In this document: in pieces, positions 1 through 8,531 of the stretch
How positions within the stretch are numbered: position 1 is the first letter of the stretch
How the letters are laid out: each line of letters starts with the position of its first letter
The notes under the pieces: model-generated
What the model was told of the DNA's origin: nothing
Seen by the model: the letters and a program-made list of their open reading frames with translations, nothing else
Databases searched by the model: none
Program-made: the position numbers and the translations under genes
DNA from: Halomonas sp. KAO
Lineage (GTDB): Bacteria; Pseudomonadota; Gammaproteobacteria; Pseudomonadales; Halomonadaceae
Direction: 5' to 3'
Assembly: GCF_015595025.1 (NCBI RefSeq)
Contig: NZ_JADNRL010000026.1
Coordinates: 249,334-313,333 of the forward strand
DNA length: 64,000 nucleotides

Positions 1-706
1 GCGTCAGCGACGCCAGACCTATTGCCAGATTGCTCAGGCGCTGGGGGTTGGCCAGAGCACGGTGGCGCGCATTCTCAAGCGTAAAGGGCTGAATCGTCTG
101 GCGGCGCTGACGCCGCCAAGGCCCGATAATCGCTATGAGCACGCCGCCCCCGGAGATCTCTTGCATCTGGATATCAAGAAGCTCGGCCGCTTCGAGCGCC
201 CGGGGCATCGGGTCACCGGCGATCGCCAACAGGCCACGCGTGGCGCGGGGTGGGAGTATGTCCATATCGCCATCGACGATCACTCGCGGGTGGCCTTCGG
301 CAGCCGCTACCCCGATGAAACTGGCTGGAGCGCGTGTTACGCGCTGTTGGAGGCCATGCGCTATTACCGAGGGCTGGGGACTCGCTTCACGCGGGTGCTC
401 ACCGACAATGGCGCTTGCTACCGATCCAGAGCGTTTCACCGCCTGTGCCGGCGACTGGGGCTGAAGCACAAGCGCACTCGCCCCTATACGCCCCGCACCA
501 ACGGCAAAGCAGAACGATTCATTCAAACCGCTCTGCGCGAATGGGCCTATGCCCGGTCGTACAAGAGCTCGAAGGAGCGAGGCCAGCATCTACTCGCCTG
601 GCTCCATCAGTACAACTGGCATCGACCGCATGCCAGCCTGAATTATCAGCCTCCGGTGAGCCGGCTGGGGCTTTCCGTGAACAACCTGGTGGGTTTACAC
701 ATCTAG
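1..706 (+). CDS. IS481-type transposase, 3' part (cut by window edge)
   Basis: DDE integrase-fold transposase that cuts and joins the ends of its own insertion sequence. The open frame runs back to base 2, so the 5' end lies outside the window. The visible part starts in an HTH (IAQALGVGQSTVARILKRKG), then has the rve core: LDIKKLGRF and DDHSRVAF with the first Asp, LTDNGACY with the second Asp, and TPRTNGKAERFIQ with the catalytic Glu. The order and spacing fit IS481-type single-ORF transposases rather than two-ORF IS3 elements. The C-terminus looks complete, ending in a natural TAG. I could not define the terminal inverted repeat in the roughly 100 bases after the stop, and the left end is not in view, so whether the element is intact is unknown. 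Confidence 0.85.
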   Translation, partial: RQRRQTYCQIAQALGVGQSTVARILKRKGLNRLAALTPPRPDNRYEHAAPGDLLHLDIKKLGRFERPGHRVTGDRQQATRGAGWEYVHIAIDDHSRVAFGSRYPDETGWSACYALLEAMRYYRGLGTRFTRVLTDNGACYRSRAFHRLCRRLGLKHKRTRPYTPRTNGKAERFIQTALREWAYARSYKSSKERGQHLLAWLHQYNWHRPHASLNYQPPVSRLGLSVNNLVGLHI

Positions 707-806
707 CTGTGCAACCCCATCGGGTCAGGCACTCCCGCCGCATGCCAGTGGCACCATCATGCCAGTAGCACCACCGAACGGCGTGGCGCTGGTTCACCAT
801 GCTTCC

Positions 807-842
807 AAAAGCATCAAGGCCGCCCGTAGGCGGCCTTGATGC
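807..842 (-). terminator. Rho-independent terminator of the betaine-binding protein gene
   Basis: A perfect 14-bp stem (811-824 with 829-842, loop CGTA) is followed on the minus strand by TTTT. It lies about 30 bases downstream of the minus-strand gene ending at 874, and also separates that gene from the convergent transposase. Confidence 0.85.
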
Positions 843-873
843 GGCAACGATGGGCAGCGCCTCATCGACCGAT

Positions 874-1842
874 TCAGGCGTCGGGAATCTCCAGTGCTTC
901 CTGAACCACCGGCCAGGCTTCCTTGCCACCGTCTCGGGTGGTCACGCCCTCCAGGAAGGCCTTGACCCGCTCGGGGTTGTCGCGCAGCCACTCCAGTGCG
1001 ACCTCCTCGGGCGGGCGCTCCTCGAAGCTGAAGCCGTAGATCATCGCACTCTGGTCGTCGGCGCTGAACACCAGCTGGTCGAGCAACCGGGTAGCATTGG
1101 GGTTCGCTTCGGCGAAGCGGCGGGTAACCAGCGAGATAACGTCGCTGCGGCCACCATCCGGACCCCAGGCATCCTCTGGGTCATCGAGGAAGCGGATGTC
1201 GTATTCGATGGTCATCCAGTGGGGCGTCCAGGCGTAGAAGACGATCCACTCATCCTTGGCCATGGCCGCCCGCGCCTGGCTGAGCATGCCGGGTGTCGAC
1301 GTTTCCGACAGTTCCCACTCGTCGAGGCAGTAGGTGCCGTTGTCCTGCATCTCGGCCAGCAGATCGCTGGTCCCCGAGCCCACCTCGATGGAGTAGAGCG
1401 TGCCGCCGGCCTTGCCCCGCAGCTCTTCACTGCAGAGATCCTCGGCCGAGGTGTAGCCTTCATCATGGATGTAGGTGGGTACCACGAAGCCCAGCCGTGC
1501 ACCGTCGACGTTGGTGCCCAGATCGACCAGCGGATTGTCGCTCTGCATGGCGGTGTCGTACATGCCTTGCTGAGCCGGCAGCCAGGCGGCCAGGTAGGCG
1601 TCGAGCTCACCCTGGCCAAGTGCCTGATAGGTGATGGTGGACCCCACCTCCTGTGACCGACTCTCATACCCCAGTGCATTCAGCAGCTGTGAGGCGAGCT
1701 CGGTCTTGACCGTCACGCCGGGCCAGGGCGGCACGGAGAAGCGTACCGTGGCAGGCTCCTCGGCCTGGGCGGTCATGGCCAGCGGAGCGGCCAGCAGGGC
1801 ACCAGCCAGGGCCAGGGTGATAGGTCGACGTGGCAAGTTCAT
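874..1842 (-). CDS. Glycine betaine-type ABC transporter substrate-binding protein
   Basis: Periplasmic binding protein of the OpuAC/ProX type, expected to capture glycine betaine, carnitine, choline or a similar quaternary amine. The ATG at 1842 is chosen because AAGGAG lies five bases upstream; a longer frame to 1878 lacks this. The 322-residue product has a typical signal peptide (about residues 1-28, ending near AQAEE). Two aromatic patches usual for the betaine cage are visible: FSVPPWPG near the mature N-terminus and FYAWTPHWM in the second half. No permease or ATPase gene is adjacent, so it is an orphan binding protein that must work with a transporter encoded elsewhere. A decayed relative lies at 22986-23717. 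The family is clear; the exact ligand is not. Confidence 0.88.
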   Translation of the reverse strand: MNLPRRPITLALAGALLAAPLAMTAQAEEPATVRFSVPPWPGVTVKTELASQLLNALGYESRSQEVGSTITYQALGQGELDAYLAAWLPAQQGMYDTAMQSDNPLVDLGTNVDGARLGFVVPTYIHDEGYTSAEDLCSEELRGKAGGTLYSIEVGSGTSDLLAEMQDNGTYCLDEWELSETSTPGMLSQARAAMAKDEWIVFYAWTPHWMTIEYDIRFLDDPEDAWGPDGGRSDVISLVTRRFAEANPNATRLLDQLVFSADDQSAMIYGFSFEERPPEEVALEWLRDNPERVKAFLEGVTTRDGGKEAWPVVQEALEIPDA

Positions 1843-1954
1843 CGGGTCTCCTTGGCAGTTCATGCCATGTATGGACATGAACTTACCTTATCGCCCTCCG
1901 GCGTGGAGGGCAAAGACGCCGCCTTCCACGAAACGCCTCTGCGCCGACGCGATC

Positions 1955-2488
1955 TCAGTCGCCCATCGCGGCAAGCCGGTCGGCCTGAACGACCTCGATC
2001 CAGTAGCCATCGGCGTCCTTCACGAACACCACGTTCTTCATCTTGCCCTGGTCGGAACGCTTGATGAACTCGACATCGTTGGCGTCGAACCACGCCTCGG
2101 CCGCCTCGAGATCCGGCACGCTGAAGCAGATATGTCCGAAGCCCTGGGGCTCGGCATTGCCGTCGTGATAGGCGAAGTCCTGCTGCTCCTCGGTGCCCCA
2201 GTTATGGGTCAGCTCCAGCAGCCCCTTCTGGCTGAAGGTCCAGACGGTACGCTGCCCGGCCTCTTCCGGCACGGCGTCATCCTTCTCCAGGCGGGCCAGG
2301 AAGTAGAGCGAGAACTGCATCTCCTCGAAGTCGAGGCGGCGCACCACCGACATGCCGAACACCCGCGAGTAGAAGGCCAGGGCCTTCTCGGGGTCCTTGA
2401 CCCGCAGCATGGTGTGATTGAGGCGGAATCCCTCGGTCTCGGCCGTGGGGACCTGTACCCCGGGATGCTGTTCACCCTGGAAGCTCAT
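1955..2488 (-). CDS. gloA: Lactoylglutathione lyase (glyoxalase I)
   Basis: Converts the hemithioacetal of methylglyoxal and glutathione to S-lactoylglutathione in the cytoplasm, detoxifying methylglyoxal. The 177-residue product has the two beta-alpha-beta-beta-beta modules of the VOC fold. All four metal ligands are visible: His in LNHTMLRVKD, Glu in LLELTHNWG, His in GFGHICFSVPD and Glu in GYWIEVVQ. The length (somewhat above the 135 residues of the E. coli enzyme) and the loop EKDDAVPEEAGQRTVWTF are typical of the longer, zinc-type GloA found in pseudomonads and eukaryotes. AGGAG lies upstream of the ATG at 2488. The gene is probably monocistronic. Confidence 0.95.
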   Translation of the reverse strand: MSFQGEQHPGVQVPTAETEGFRLNHTMLRVKDPEKALAFYSRVFGMSVVRRLDFEEMQFSLYFLARLEKDDAVPEEAGQRTVWTFSQKGLLELTHNWGTEEQQDFAYHDGNAEPQGFGHICFSVPDLEAAEAWFDANDVEFIKRSDQGKMKNVVFVKDADGYWIEVVQADRLAAMGD

Positions 2489-2766
2489 GGATCACTCCTG
2501 TTTTGCGCGAATGTAAGCATAGATATGGGGGCGAAGACGGCGGTTTTCCAGCCAGGTCAATCTGCATAAGAGCAACACACAGCAGCTATACATAAGCACT
2601 ACATATAAAAGCTATACAATGCATCACCTTTACGCCTTCTCACTCCGAAAATTGCCAGAAAAAGGCCAACTTCGGCTTGAGTGGCGCCACAATAGCTCTA
2701 CACTTCCTATACAGGGATGATGCTTTCCGCTTGCCATTCGGCTGAATCAACCTTAGAGGCCTCCCC

Positions 2767-3111
2767 ATGAACGCCCATGCCTACGACCTTCACGACCGTA
2801 TCACCCTGAAACAGCTGGCCAACGCCCTGAACCACGGCTTCACGCCTGTCGTCGAGATAGAGTCCATGGATGGCATCTATACGGTGCGCTTCCATCACGG
2901 CACAGGCGTCTGTGAGCTCGCCGACGCAAAGGGCAACACTCGCACCTTCCTGGGTACCGGAGAGATTCGCGATCTGCTTGGCAATCTGGGGCTGAGCCAC
3001 GGGGTATTGACCTGGTCCGATCAGTGCGGCGACGAGATGATCGGGGTGCCCGGCCATGCCGTGACACCCGATGAAATGCTTGCCTATGGCACGCGCATCG
3101 CCTTCCGTTAG
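2767..3111 (+). CDS. Small conserved protein, possibly DUF6482-like
   Basis: A 114-residue soluble protein with no signal peptide or membrane segment. The middle reads EIESMDGIYTVRF followed by a region ending LTWSDQCGDEMIG. This recalls small gammaproteobacterial proteins of the DUF6482 type (a short beta-rich domain closing with an HWS/TWSDxxDEMxG-like motif), but I hold that family name loosely. It is preceded by an AT-rich leader in which AGCTATACA occurs twice (2584-2592 and 2610-2618). A purine-rich site precedes the ATG at 2767. It stands alone between divergent gloA and the NlpC/P60 gene. Function unknown. Confidence 0.7.
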   Translation: MNAHAYDLHDRITLKQLANALNHGFTPVVEIESMDGIYTVRFHHGTGVCELADAKGNTRTFLGTGEIRDLLGNLGLSHGVLTWSDQCGDEMIGVPGHAVTPDEMLAYGTRIAFR

Positions 3112-3163
3112 TGCGTTCGCCGGACTAGGCTAGGGGCGAACTTGCCGCCCGCGTGGAGCTCGA

Positions 3164-3670
3164 ATGCCCCCTTTCCTCTCCGTTTATCTACCTCCGGTAT
3201 CGATACGACTGATCGCTCTGCTGTTGCCCCTGATGCTGCTTACCGGCTGTGCCGGCAAGCAGCTGGCGGTGGAGGATCCGCCGCCTCACGAAGGGCTCTC
3301 CATCGATCGCGTGCTGATACTCGCCGCGGCCGAGCGCACCCTGGGCACACCCTATCGCTTCGGCGGCAACACCCCCTCAGGGGTCGACTGTTCGGGCTTG
3401 GTGCAGCTGGCCTACCAGGCCGCGGGCATTGCCGTCCCACGCACCGCCGACGACCAGTTTCGCCAACTGCCGAAGGTGGACCGCGCCCGCCCGGGCGACC
3501 TGCTGTTCTTCGACACCAGCGGAGGCGGCAAGGCCAGCCATGTCGGCATCTATCGCGGCAATGGGCAGATGATCCATGCCCCTGGTCGTGGCCGCCGAGT
3601 GGAGACCTCGCCGGTGGAGATCGATTACTGGCAGGAGCGCTTTCTGGGTGCCGCCGCCCTGGTACCCTGA
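3164..3670 (+). CDS. NlpC/P60-family lipoprotein peptidase
   Basis: Predicted outer-membrane-anchored peptidoglycan endopeptidase (C40 family) that cleaves stem-peptide bonds. The 168-residue product begins with a lipoprotein signal: a hydrophobic stretch ending in lipobox LLTGC at about residue 29. The NlpC/P60 domain follows. Catalytic Cys is in SGVDCSGLVQLAY, the first His in ASHVGIYRG, and the third polar position in MIHAPGRGRRV. The size matches Spr/NlpC-type housekeeping hydrolases of E. coli and Pseudomonas. It is followed 41 bases later by a two-component system and may be read through into it, though a good ribosome site lies before the regulator. Confidence 0.92.
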   Translation: MPPFLSVYLPPVSIRLIALLLPLMLLTGCAGKQLAVEDPPPHEGLSIDRVLILAAAERTLGTPYRFGGNTPSGVDCSGLVQLAYQAAGIAVPRTADDQFRQLPKVDRARPGDLLFFDTSGGGKASHVGIYRGNGQMIHAPGRGRRVETSPVEIDYWQERFLGAAALVP

Positions 3671-3711
3671 TCTCCAGTTTGACAAGCCAGCCCCCAAGGA
3701 GAGAACAACCG

Positions 3712-4392
3712 ATGCGCATCCTGCTGGTGGAGGATGATCCAAGCCTGGCCGCGGGCATCCGCCTGGCCCTCAAGCCGGAACACTACACCGTGGACCATCT
3801 TGGCGATGGGACCATGGCCCTCGCCGCCCTGCAGGGCGACGAGCCCTTCGATGCCGTGATTCTCGATCTTGGCCTGCCGGGGCTCGACGGCATGCGGGTG
3901 CTGGAGGCCGTGCGGCGGAGCGGCAATCGGGTGCCGGTGCTGGTGCTCACCGCCCGGGATGCCGTGGATGACCGTATCGAAGGCCTCGATGCCGGCGCCG
4001 ACGACTACCTAGTCAAGCCCTTCGAGGTCGCCGAACTCAAGGCGCGGCTGCGCGCCCTGCTGCGCCGCAGCCAGGGCCAGGCCACACCGCTGCTGGAGTG
4101 CCGTGGCATCCAGCTCGACTCCACCAGACGCCAGGTGAGCTACCAGGGCCAGGAGATCACCCTGTCGCGCCGTGAGTTCACCCTGCTTCAGGAGTTCATG
4201 AGCCATCCGGGGCGGGTCTTTACCCGCGATACCCTGACCCGCCTGGTCTACGGCTGGGAGGAGGACGTGGAGAGCAATGCCATCGAGGTGCATGTCCATC
4301 ATCTGCGTCGCAAGCTGTTCCCCGGCCTGATCCGCACGGTACGCGGCATCGGCTATGTGCTGGACCGTGCGCCTCAGGAGGCCGGAGCGTGA
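3712..4392 (+). CDS. OmpR/PhoB-family response regulator
   Basis: Two-component transcription factor of 226 residues. The receiver domain (about 1-118) shows the acidic pair in VEDD, the phospho-acceptor Asp in VILDLGLPGLDGM, the conserved Thr in VLTARD and Lys in DDYLVKPFE. A winged-helix DNA-binding domain follows, with ITLSRREFTLLQEFM and VHVHHLRRKL, ending RTVRGIGYVL. The layout is that of QseB/PmrA-like regulators. AAGGAGAG lies upstream of ATG 3712. The frame is open further upstream through the NlpC gene, but that extension is a shadow. It overlaps the kinase gene by four bases, so the pair is translationally coupled. The signal is not known. Confidence 0.93.
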   Translation: MRILLVEDDPSLAAGIRLALKPEHYTVDHLGDGTMALAALQGDEPFDAVILDLGLPGLDGMRVLEAVRRSGNRVPVLVLTARDAVDDRIEGLDAGADDYLVKPFEVAELKARLRALLRRSQGQATPLLECRGIQLDSTRRQVSYQGQEITLSRREFTLLQEFMSHPGRVFTRDTLTRLVYGWEEDVESNAIEVHVHHLRRKLFPGLIRTVRGIGYVLDRAPQEAGA

Positions 4393-5774
4393 GCTCCATT
4401 CGTCGCCGTACCCTGGGACTGGTACTGCTGGTATTCGGCGTCAGCATGCTGGCCATCGGTCTGGTCAGCTACCGCTACGCCGCCCACGAGATCGAGGAAC
4501 TCTATGATGCCAGCCTGGCCCAGAGTGCCCGCCTGCTGGAAGGGTTGATCCAGGCACCACTACCGGAGGGGCAGCGACAGGCATTGCTGGCCAGCCTCGA
4601 GAGTGCCCTGCTGCGAGCCGAGCAGTCGGACAAGCGCTTGGCCGGCCATCGTTACGAGAGCAGGCTGGCCTTTCAAGTGTGGGAAGATGATCGACTGGTA
4701 CTGCGATCGGCCAGCGCTCCGCCCGAGCCGTTCACCGATGCGCCCCCCGGCTATGCCAGCAGCCAACGGGCGGACCATGACTGGCGGGTCTATATCCTCG
4801 ACCTGCCCGAGTCGTCGCGGCGGGTGATGGTCGCCGAGCGTGATGACGTGCGCGGTGAGCTGATTCGCGCCGTGGCCCTGCGCACCCTGCTGCCGGACCT
4901 GATCGGCCTGCCCCTGCTGGCTCTGCTGCTGTGGTGGGCCACCGGCCGTGGGCTGCGGCCGCTATCGCGGCTGGCCGCGGCGATCCGCCAACGCGATCCC
5001 CACAACCTGCAGCCGCTGGTGATGCAGTCCCTGCCCCGGGAACTGGACACCATCGTCGGTGCCCTGAACCGCCTGCTGGAACGCATCCGGCATCTACGGG
5101 TACGCGAGAAGCGCTTTATCGCCGATGCCGCCCACGAGCTGCGCACCCCCCTGGCGGTGCTCGACCTGCACGCCCAGAACGCCCTGGCCGCCGAGGACCC
5201 CGCCGACCGCCACGAGGCGCTGCAGGAGCTACGCGGCGGCGTGTCCCGAGCCACCCGGCTGGTCTCCCAGCTGCTGACCCTGGCACGCCTGGAGCCCGAA
5301 GAGGTGGAGCAGGAGGCGGCGCCGCGTGTGGCGAGCAATTTGCTGATCGAGGTACGCGAGGCGCTGGCCGAGCTCTCGCCGCTGGCCATCGAGCGAAACC
5401 AGACCCTGGACCTTGTCGCCGACGAGGCAGATGACTGGCAACTGGCCGCCGAGCCGGGCGCCATCGGTATCCTGGTACAGAACCTGGTCGGCAACGCCCT
5501 GCGCTATAGCCCGGACGGCGGCCGGGTGACGGTGGCCCTGGAGGCCAGTACGGACCGCCTGATGCTGCAGGTGGATGACCAGGGCCCGGGAATCCCCGCC
5601 GCGGAGCGCGAGCGCGTCACCGAGCGTTTCCATCGCGTCGGCCCCGGTGCCGGTGCCGGCCTGGGGCTATCCATCGTCGAGCGCCTGCTGGCCCGCCACG
5701 GCGGCACGCTCGATCTCGGCCCCGCTCCCGGGGGTGGGCTGCGTGTCGTGGCGATGCTGCCCCGGGACGCCTGA
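4389..5774 (+). CDS. Membrane sensor histidine kinase, partner of the upstream regulator
   Basis: A 461-residue QseC/PmrB-like sensor kinase that should phosphorylate the regulator encoded immediately upstream. It starts with GTG inside the regulator stop (GTGA overlap). Visible parts: a first membrane helix (about 10-32), a periplasmic sensing loop (about 33-160), a second helix (about 160-182), then HAMP and the dimerisation helix with FIADAAHELRTPLAVL carrying the phosphorylated His. The ATPase domain has NLVGNALRYSPDGG (N box), DDQGPGIP (G1) and GAGLGLSIV (G2). All motifs are intact. The periplasmic domain shows no recognisable metal-binding cluster, so I cannot assign a stimulus. Confidence 0.93.
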   Translation: MSSIRRRTLGLVLLVFGVSMLAIGLVSYRYAAHEIEELYDASLAQSARLLEGLIQAPLPEGQRQALLASLESALLRAEQSDKRLAGHRYESRLAFQVWEDDRLVLRSASAPPEPFTDAPPGYASSQRADHDWRVYILDLPESSRRVMVAERDDVRGELIRAVALRTLLPDLIGLPLLALLLWWATGRGLRPLSRLAAAIRQRDPHNLQPLVMQSLPRELDTIVGALNRLLERIRHLRVREKRFIADAAHELRTPLAVLDLHAQNALAAEDPADRHEALQELRGGVSRATRLVSQLLTLARLEPEEVEQEAAPRVASNLLIEVREALAELSPLAIERNQTLDLVADEADDWQLAAEPGAIGILVQNLVGNALRYSPDGGRVTVALEASTDRLMLQVDDQGPGIPAAERERVTERFHRVGPGAGAGLGLSIVERLLARHGGTLDLGPAPGGGLRVVAMLPRDA

Positions 5775-5798
5775 GCTTCGCGTCCCTCCGCAACCTCC

Positions 5799-5966
5799 CT
5801 ACTCGTCAGCCAACGACGCTTGCGGCTCCCCATCGGTCGACACTGTCTTCTCGCCCCCAGCCTCGTCCCCACCGAACGTCATCCCCAATACGCGCCTGTC
5901 GACATAGTGCAGCAGCCCTAGCTGAAAAAGCAGCACCAGGAAACACCAGAACAGTGCCTTGATCAT
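5799..5966 (-). CDS. 55-residue single-helix membrane protein
   Basis: A small protein with one strongly hydrophobic helix near its N-terminus (LFWCFLVLLFQLGLLHYV) followed by YVDRRVLGMTFGGDE and an acidic, disordered tail. The ATG at 5966 is preceded by AAGGAGG at good spacing, which makes a real gene likely. The longer open frame to 6155 has no such site and overlaps the neighbour. It lies between the histidine kinase and the CBS protein. I do not recognise the family; single-helix proteins of this kind can be accessory subunits or stress peptides, but nothing here says which. Confidence 0.65.
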   Translation of the reverse strand: MIKALFWCFLVLLFQLGLLHYVDRRVLGMTFGGDEAGGEKTVSTDGEPQASLADE

Positions 5967-6144
5967 GGCCCCCTCCTTTCGAAGGCTCACAGCCTTCATG
6001 CTTGTGATTGCGATTCCGCCGTCGACAGAGAAGGCGCCTTCGTCGTCAAGAACTCGACAGCGTCCTGAGCATCCTCGCGATAGCTTCGCTGAAACACCGC
6101 CAATACCTATCGCGACATGGCCTGTGCCAAGGTCATCCACTGCC

Positions 6145-6753
6145 TCACAGATCATGTCCCATCATCATCCTGTAGGTATCTGCAAAGCTATTCGCCGTTG
6201 CCACCTCCGGCGTTGCGCTCTCCGTCCGCCCGACGGCCCGTCGAATATCAGCCGCCGAGACCAGGCCACGAATTCGCAGGCTTCCCTGCTGATCGCGCTC
6301 GGTCACCAGCAGGTGCTGGTCGGTCATCGATTCCAGTGATAGCAGCAGGTCGCCAATGGTTAAAGTGGCAAGCTGCTCCAGCGGCATGGCCGAGAGCTTC
6401 TGCCAGGGTGTCATGATCATGCCCACGGTCACCTCATCGCTCGAGAGACCATGCTGTTGCTGGGCAAGCGTGATGCGACGACCACCAATGACCTCACGGG
6501 CTGCCAGCACGCCGATGCAACACTGCTGATCATCGATGACCAATAGCAGGCGAAATCCACCATGGCGCATCATCAAGTGGGCCTCATTGACATCGGCATC
6601 GGCCCGAATCGTGCGGGGAGCCACCCGCAAGAAGTCCGTGAGCATCTCGAGGGCAGGATTCAATACGCTGAACCCATCCCGGGCAGGGGTAGCCAGCCGC
6701 GGGGCTGCCTCGAGCCGACTGAGAGGCATGAAGGAGGCGTGTAACTGGTTCAT
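6145..6753 (-). CDS. CBS-domain pair protein
   Basis: A 202-residue cytoplasmic protein with two CBS motifs (about 45-100 and 112-180), the module that binds adenosine nucleotides and senses energy or ionic strength. Visible signatures are VAPRTIRADADVNEAHLMM and LLVIDDQQCCIGVLAAREV for the first, and VGMIMTPWQKLSAM and RIRGLVSAADIRRAVG for the second. AGGAG precedes the ATG at 6753. It is divergent from nhaD across a short region with a dyad, so a role in salt or pH response is an attractive but unproven reading. No catalytic domain is attached. Confidence 0.88.
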   Translation of the reverse strand: MNQLHASFMPLSRLEAAPRLATPARDGFSVLNPALEMLTDFLRVAPRTIRADADVNEAHLMMRHGGFRLLLVIDDQQCCIGVLAAREVIGGRRITLAQQQHGLSSDEVTVGMIMTPWQKLSAMPLEQLATLTIGDLLLSLESMTDQHLLVTERDQQGSLRIRGLVSAADIRRAVGRTESATPEVATANSFADTYRMMMGHDL

Positions 6754-6818
6754 GGGATTACTCCTGTGCGGGGTAAATGGGTACCACCGGCATTCATTTA
6801 TTTACATTCACAGGACTC

Positions 6819-6837
6819 CCTTAAGGCAGCCTTAAGG
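6819..6837. promoter_or_regulatory. Palindromic site between the CBS gene and nhaD
   Basis: A 19-bp dyad: 9-bp arms (6819-6827 and 6829-6837) around a single base. It sits 15 bases before the first nhaD start codon and 66 bases from the divergent CBS start. It could be an operator or part of a leader; no T-run follows. Confidence 0.4.
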
Positions 6838-6851
6838 CTAGAACAGCTATC

Positions 6852-8354
6852 ATGCTGCCCCCTCTTCCTCGACGCTTCACTGCCACCATGACATCTCCCC
6901 TGAACGCCCTCCGCCAAGCGCCTTACCGCCTCGGCGCGTTTCTGTTTCTTGGTTTTTGCTGCCTGGCCATACCCTCTCTTGCCATGGCCAGCGCTGGCCC
7001 CCTCGATCTCACTGGCTCAGGGGTCGGCGTGATCTCGGTGGCACTCTTCGTGCTCGCCTACGCCCTGGTCATGTCCGAAGAGCTGCTGCACATGCGCAAG
7101 TCGAAGCCGGTGCTGGTCGCCGCCGGCCTGATCTGGGCGCTGGTGGCCTGGGCCTACACCAGCGCCGGACTGCCCCAACAGGCCGAGACGGCCTTTCGCG
7201 AAACGCTGCTCGAATACACCGAACTGCTGCTCTTCCTGCTGGTTGCGATGACCTATATCAACGCCCTGGAGGAGCGCCGGGTATTCGATGCGCTGCGCGC
7301 CTGGCTGGTACGCAAGGGGTTCAGCTACCGCAGCCTGTTCTGGATCACCGGCTGTCTCGCCTTCTGGATCTCGGCCATCGCCAACAACATGACCACCGCC
7401 ATGTTGATGTGCGCCGTGGTGCTCAAGGTGGCCGAGGGCGACGACCACTTCATCCGGCTCTGCTGCATCAATGTGGTGGTGGCATCGAACGCCGGGGGCG
7501 CCTTCAGCCCGTTCGGCGACATCACCACGCTGATGGTGTGGCAGGCCGGCCAGCTACCCTTCGGCGCCTTCTTCCAGCTGCTGGCGCCTTCGCTGGTCAA
7601 CTTCCTGGTACCGGCGCTGGTAATGAACTTCTTCATTCGCAACCGCAAGCCTCCGACCCTCACCGAGGAGGTGTGGCTCAAGCGCGGTGCGCGGCGCATC
7701 ATCCTGCTATTCCTGCTCACCGTGGCCATCTCGGTGCTGTGCCACTCGGTGCTCGGCCTGCCGCCGGCCATGGGCATGATGTTCGGGCTGGGGCTGCTGC
7801 AGTTCTTCGGTTACTTCCTGCGCCGCAGCCTGCCACGTTCACTGGACAGGAAGCGCACCCGTTATGCCCAGCGCGGTGACTGGAAGAAGCTGGAGCAGCT
7901 CGGCAGCGTGGTGCCCTTCGATATCTTCAGCCGTATCGCCCGCGCCGAGTGGGACACCCTGCTGTTCTTCTATGGCGTGGTGATGTGCGTGGGCGGACTG
8001 GGCTTCATGGGCTACCTGGCCCTGCTCTCGGAGACGCTCTACGGTGGCTGGAACCCGCTGTGGGCCAACATCGTGCTGGGCATCGTCTCGGCGGTCGTCG
8101 ACAACATTCCGGTGATGTTCGCCGTGCTCTCCATGGCACCCGACATGTCCGAGGGCCATTGGCTACTGATCACCCTGACCGCCGGTGTCGGTGGCAGCCT
8201 GCTCTCCATGGGCTCCGCCGCCGGCGTGGCGCTGATGGGACAGGCTCGCGGGATCTACACCTTTGCCGGCCATCTACGCTGGGCGCCCGCCATCGCCCTG
8301 GGCTATGCGGCCAGCGTGGCGACGCACCTGATGATCAATCACTCCCTGTTTTAA
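6852..8354 (+). CDS. nhaD: Na+/H+ antiporter NhaD
   Basis: Inner-membrane antiporter that exports Na+ (or Li+) in exchange for protons, a key salt and alkali tolerance function in halophiles. The product (500 residues from the first ATG) has an N-terminal signal-like hydrophobic stretch ending ASA, then many membrane helices of the ion-transporter superfamily. Recognisable NhaD stretches include FWISAIANNMTTAMLMCAVV, NAGGAFSPFGDITTLMVWQ and IVSAVVDNIPVMFAVLSM, with paired helix-break motifs (NNMT, DNIPV) typical of substrate sites. A second ATG at 6888 gives a start closer to the hydrophobic segment; neither has a strong ribosome site. It is not obviously in an operon; the thiamine riboswitch follows. 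Confidence 0.93.
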   Translation: MLPPLPRRFTATMTSPLNALRQAPYRLGAFLFLGFCCLAIPSLAMASAGPLDLTGSGVGVISVALFVLAYALVMSEELLHMRKSKPVLVAAGLIWALVAWAYTSAGLPQQAETAFRETLLEYTELLLFLLVAMTYINALEERRVFDALRAWLVRKGFSYRSLFWITGCLAFWISAIANNMTTAMLMCAVVLKVAEGDDHFIRLCCINVVVASNAGGAFSPFGDITTLMVWQAGQLPFGAFFQLLAPSLVNFLVPALVMNFFIRNRKPPTLTEEVWLKRGARRIILLFLLTVAISVLCHSVLGLPPAMGMMFGLGLLQFFGYFLRRSLPRSLDRKRTRYAQRGDWKKLEQLGSVVPFDIFSRIARAEWDTLLFFYGVVMCVGGLGFMGYLALLSETLYGGWNPLWANIVLGIVSAVVDNIPVMFAVLSMAPDMSEGHWLLITLTAGVGGSLLSMGSAAGVALMGQARGIYTFAGHLRWAPAIALGYAASVATHLMINHSLF

Positions 8355-8404
8355 GATCGATGCACGGGCTTTACAGGCTTATCCGGGGCAGGGATAGTGA
8401 TGCC

Positions 8405-8487
8405 CACGACAGGGGCGCCGCGGCATCCACCGCGGTTGAGACGCACCCTTGGAACCTGACCCGGATCATGCCGGCGTAGGGAGTCGT
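8405..8487 (+). promoter_or_regulatory. TPP riboswitch (THI box) controlling thiM-thiE
   Basis: The region contains the conserved THI-box parts in order: a GGGGCGCC segment, a P3 stem (CCGCGG pairing with CCGCGG-type sequence), TTGAGA, ACCCTTGGAACCTGAC, then CCGGATCATGCCGGCGTAGG. This is the pyrimidine- and pyrophosphate-sensor core of the thiamine pyrophosphate aptamer. It ends about 45 bases before thiM and close to its ribosome site, so translational control is the simpler model. High TPP should shut down the salvage genes. Confidence 0.95.
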
Positions 8488-8531
8488 GCAGCCCACCCCG
8501 GCGACTGCACCTCCCGCGCCCGGGAGGAATG

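Noticed and set aside
707..810. Right end of the IS481-type element
   Set aside because: No inverted-repeat partner is in the window and no target duplication can be matched, so no boundary is claimed.
3142..3711. Fusion of the response regulator frame with the NlpC region
   Set aside because: The upstream part is out of phase with the NlpC/P60 gene and lacks any domain; ATG 3712 has AAGGAGAG.
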